Shown piece by piece: positions 61,976 through 64,000 of a stretch of 64,000 nucleotides of DNA. The DNA is taken from contig NZ_OMKA01000029.1 of assembly GCF_900299525.1 (NCBI RefSeq), positions 172,886 through 236,885 of the forward strand, read 5' to 3'. A program made the position numbers and the translations under genes. This stretch comes from Aquimarina sp. Aq78 (GTDB taxonomy: Bacteria; Bacteroidota; Bacteroidia; Flavobacteriales; Flavobacteriaceae). The notes beneath the pieces are model-generated. The model searched no databases. It was not told the origin of the DNA and worked only from the letters and a program-made list of their open reading frames with translations. Positions within the stretch are counted from its first letter, which is position 1, and each line of letters opens with the position of its first letter.

Positions 61976-64000
61976 ATGAAGATAAAATTACCCCTCATAA
62001 TCTTATTTTTATCTTTAGTAACCGCTCAGGCTCAGGTCAAAGTTGGTGATAACCCTAATCAAATAGATTCTTTTTCTATTTTAGAATTGGAAAGTACTAA
62101 TAAGACATTCGTTCTCTCTAGAGTTACTACAACTCAAATGAATGCAATGACTCCTCTAAATGGAGCATTAGTCTACAATACAACTGTCAATTGCGTCTTT
62201 CAATATAACAATAATAGCTGGTCAAGCCTATGTACCGGCAATGATGATCAACAACTATCCTTTAATCCTACGACAAACATTTTAAGTTTGGAAGATGGAG
62301 GATCTGTTGATTTATCTTCTCTAATATCAGCAGGCCCTGCAGGACCAAGAGGTGCTACTGGAGCAGCTGGAACAAATGGAACCGACGGTGCAAGAGGTGC
62401 TACTGGAGCAGCTGGAACAAATGGAACCGATGGTGCAAGAGGTGCTACTGGAGCAGCTGGAACTAACGGAACAAATGGAACCGACGGTGCAAGAGGCGCT
62501 ACTGGAGCAGCTGGAACAAATGGAACCGACGGTGCAAGAGGTGCTACTGGTGCAGCTGGAACTAATGGAACAAATGGAACCGACGGTGCAAGAGGTGCTA
62601 CTGGTGCAGCTGGAACCAACGGAACAAATGGAACCGACGGTGCAAGAGGTGCTACTGGTGCAGCTGGAACTAACGGAACAAATGGAACTGATGGTGCAAG
62701 AGGTGCTACCGGAGCAGCTGGAACCAACGGAACAAATGGAACCGACGGTGCAAGAGGTGCTACTGGTGCAGCTGGAACTAACGGAACAAATGGAACTGAT
62801 GGTGCAAGAGGTGCTACTGGTGCAGCTGGAACTAACGGAACAAATGGAACTGATGGTGCAAGAGGCGCTACCGGAGCAGCTGGAACTAACGGGACCAATG
62901 GAACTAACGGAACAAATGGAACCGACGGTGCAAGAGGTGCTACTGGTGCAGCTGGAACTAACGGAACAAATGGAACTGATGGTGCAAGAGGTGCTACCGG
63001 AGCAGCTGGAACTAACGGAACAAATGGAACCGATGGTGCAAGAGGTGCTACTGGTGCAGCTGGAACTAACGGGACCAACGGAACTAACGGAACAAATGGA
63101 ACCGACGGTGCAAGAGGTGCTACCGGAGCAGCTGGAACTAACGGAACAAATGGAACCGATGGTGCAAGAGGTGCTACTGGTGCAGCTGGAACTAACGGAA
63201 CAAATGGAACCGATGGTGCAAGAGGTGCTACCGGAGCAGCTGGAACTAACGGGACCAACGGAACTAACGGAACAAATGGAACCGATGGTGCAAGAGGTGC
63301 TACCGGAGCAGCTGGAACTAACGGGACCAACGGAACTAACGGAACAAATGGAACCGACGGTGCAAGAGGTGCTACTGGTGCAGCTGGAACTAACGGAACA
63401 AATGGAACCGACGGTGCAAGAGGTGCTACTGGTGCAGCTGGAACTAACGGGACCAACGGAACTAACGGAACAAATGGAACCGATGGTGCAAGAGGTGCTA
63501 CCGGAGCAGCTGGAACTAACGGGACCAACGGAACAAATGGAACCGACGGTGCAAGAGGTGCTACCGGAGCAGCTGGAACTAACGGAACAAATGGAACCGA
63601 TGGTGCAAGAGGTGCTACCGGAGCAGCTGGAACCAACGGGACCAACGGAATAAATGGAACCGACGGTGCAAGAGGCGCTACCGGAGCAGCTGGAACTAAC
63701 GGGACCAACGGAACTAACGGAACAAATGGAACCGACGGTGCAAGAGGTGCTACTGGTGCAGCTGGAACCAACGGAACAAATGGAACCGACGGTGCAAGAG
63801 GTGCTACTGGTGCAGCTGGAACCAACGGGACCAACGGAATAAATGGAACCGACGGTGCAAGAGGTGCTACTGGTGCAGCTGGAACCAACGGGACCAACGG
63901 AACAAATGGAACCGACGGTGCAAGAGGTGCTACTGGTGCAGCTGGAACTAACGGAACAAATGGAACTGATGGTGCAAGAGGTGCTACCGGAGCAGCTGGA
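61976..64000 (+). CDS. Secreted collagen-like (Gly-X-Y) repeat protein, partial
   Basis: Open from the ATG at 61976 to the window edge (675 codons). Signal peptide MKIKLPLIILFLSLVTAQAQ. Residues about 20-118 are an N-terminal head (VKVGDNPNQIDSFSILELES), like the start of flavobacterial proteins with C-terminal adhesin or tail-type domains. From about residue 119 (GPAGPRGATGAAGTNGTDGA) only Gly-X-Y triplets are seen, in units GAR-GAT-GAA-(GTN)n-GTD with n from 1 to 4. It is a predicted triple-helical surface fibre. The C-terminal domain lies outside the window. The GTD/GTN repeat gives many N-G-T sequons and many Thr in Y or X positions. Confidence 0.92.
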   Translation, partial: MKIKLPLIILFLSLVTAQAQVKVGDNPNQIDSFSILELESTNKTFVLSRVTTTQMNAMTPLNGALVYNTTVNCVFQYNNNSWSSLCTGNDDQQLSFNPTTNILSLEDGGSVDLSSLISAGPAGPRGATGAAGTNGTDGARGATGAAGTNGTDGARGATGAAGTNGTNGTDGARGATGAAGTNGTDGARGATGAAGTNGTNGTDGARGATGAAGTNGTNGTDGARGATGAAGTNGTNGTDGARGATGAAGTNGTNGTDGARGATGAAGTNGTNGTDGARGATGAAGTNGTNGTDGARGATGAAGTNGTNGTNGTNGTDGARGATGAAGTNGTNGTDGARGATGAAGTNGTNGTDGARGATGAAGTNGTNGTNGTNGTDGARGATGAAGTNGTNGTDGARGATGAAGTNGTNGTDGARGATGAAGTNGTNGTNGTNGTDGARGATGAAGTNGTNGTNGTNGTDGARGATGAAGTNGTNGTDGARGATGAAGTNGTNGTNGTNGTDGARGATGAAGTNGTNGTNGTDGARGATGAAGTNGTNGTDGARGATGAAGTNGTNGINGTDGARGATGAAGTNGTNGTNGTNGTDGARGATGAAGTNGTNGTDGARGATGAAGTNGTNGINGTDGARGATGAAGTNGTNGTNGTDGARGATGAAGTNGTNGTDGARGATGAAG
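62332..64000 (+). repeat. Collagen-like tandem repeat array
   Basis: At least 1.67 kb of units of 45, 54 and 63 bp built from a shared 36-bp part (GAR-GAT-GAA and GTD codons) plus a variable number of 9-bp GTN modules. Copies differ mostly by synonymous changes (GGTGCTACTGGTGCA versus GGTGCTACCGGAGCA), and two copies read GIN (near 63649 and 63835). The array should be prone to slippage and assembly error. Confidence 0.93.

Noticed and set aside
62352..63842. Plus-strand frames giving Leu/Glu/Gln/Met-rich repeats.
   Set aside because: Same repeat DNA in a shifted frame, with no signal or start context.
62248..63897. Long antisense open frame (549 residues) rich in Val-Pro-Ala-Ala-Pro-Val repeats.
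   Set aside because: It is the reverse strand of the collagen-like array; repeats without stop codons open several frames. The sense frame has the signal peptide and Gly-X-Y pattern.
62332..64000. Tandem repeats as a possible CRISPR array.
   Set aside because: Repeats are contiguous, in frame and code Gly-X-Y; there are no unique spacers and no cas genes.

Overview
The window is AT-rich bacterial DNA from the phylum Bacteroidota, most likely a marine member of the Flavobacteriaceae (Aquimarina-like; this is inferred from gene content and not tested by a search). The evidence is the SecD-SecF type translocase beginning next to mdh, many type II signal peptides with little Shine-Dalgarno signal, promoters of the TAnnTTTG type, and families such as DUF2911 and CarboxypepD_reg-like proteins. 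There are no rRNA genes, insertion sequences, prophage genes or CRISPR arrays. One tRNA gene is present, tRNA-Gly(UCC).

Layout. 1-8.2 kb, minus strand: start of secDF, a small anchored protein, mdh, a beta-barrel-like protein, gyrB and asnB. 8.4-10.9 kb: a DUF2911 gene, then 1.9 kb that looks empty but holds four paralogous 32-residue micropeptide genes on the minus strand. Three of them have a GGGNAATTNTCCC-like element 172-180 bp upstream of the start codon. 10.9-24.6 kb: housekeeping and accessory genes (queE, a RidA lipoprotein, a HerA-like ATPase, cupin, hydrolase, SIMPL, rluF, VOC, sterol desaturase-like hydroxylase, aldehyde dehydrogenase, methyltransferase, SMP-30-like protein). 24.9-28.7 kb: a small protein of HTH-like repeats, an AraC regulator and a putative regulon marked by three copies of a two-half-site operator (a secreted protein, DoxX, a 51-residue ORF, an AhpD-like protein), followed by a cupredoxin-like protein.

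29.7-37.8 kb is a kynurenine catabolic cluster on the plus strand: kynU, kmo, a RidA-type 2-aminomuconate deaminase, an IclR regulator, an aminomuconate-semialdehyde dehydrogenase, an SDR lacking the usual catalytic Tyr/Lys, 3-hydroxyanthranilate dioxygenase and ACMS decarboxylase. Together they would take kynurenine to 2-aminomuconate and its deamination product. A TGAAAC-N3-GTTTCA palindrome between the kynU promoter and start codon is a likely IclR-type operator. Next come a Cys-rich double-glycine-leader peptide, an O-methyltransferase, a subtilase lipoprotein, tatA, an M1 peptidase, a DUF6702-like protein, three tandem CarboxypepD_reg-like paralogues, peptidase E and glutaminase.

48.6-61.5 kb is a surface-glycan or protein-glycosylation region: three GT-C-like membrane proteins carrying related C-terminal TPR modules, one further membrane protein, a WecE-like sugar aminotransferase, a hexapeptide acyltransferase, two family 2 glycosyltransferases and a flippase-like membrane protein. 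It is followed by the tRNA-Gly and by a secreted collagen-like protein whose Gly-X-Y repeat runs off the right edge.

The most novel-looking items are the micropeptide family with its upstream element, the AraC operator set, the Cys-rich GG-leader peptide, and the GT-C/TPR cluster next to the collagen-like protein.
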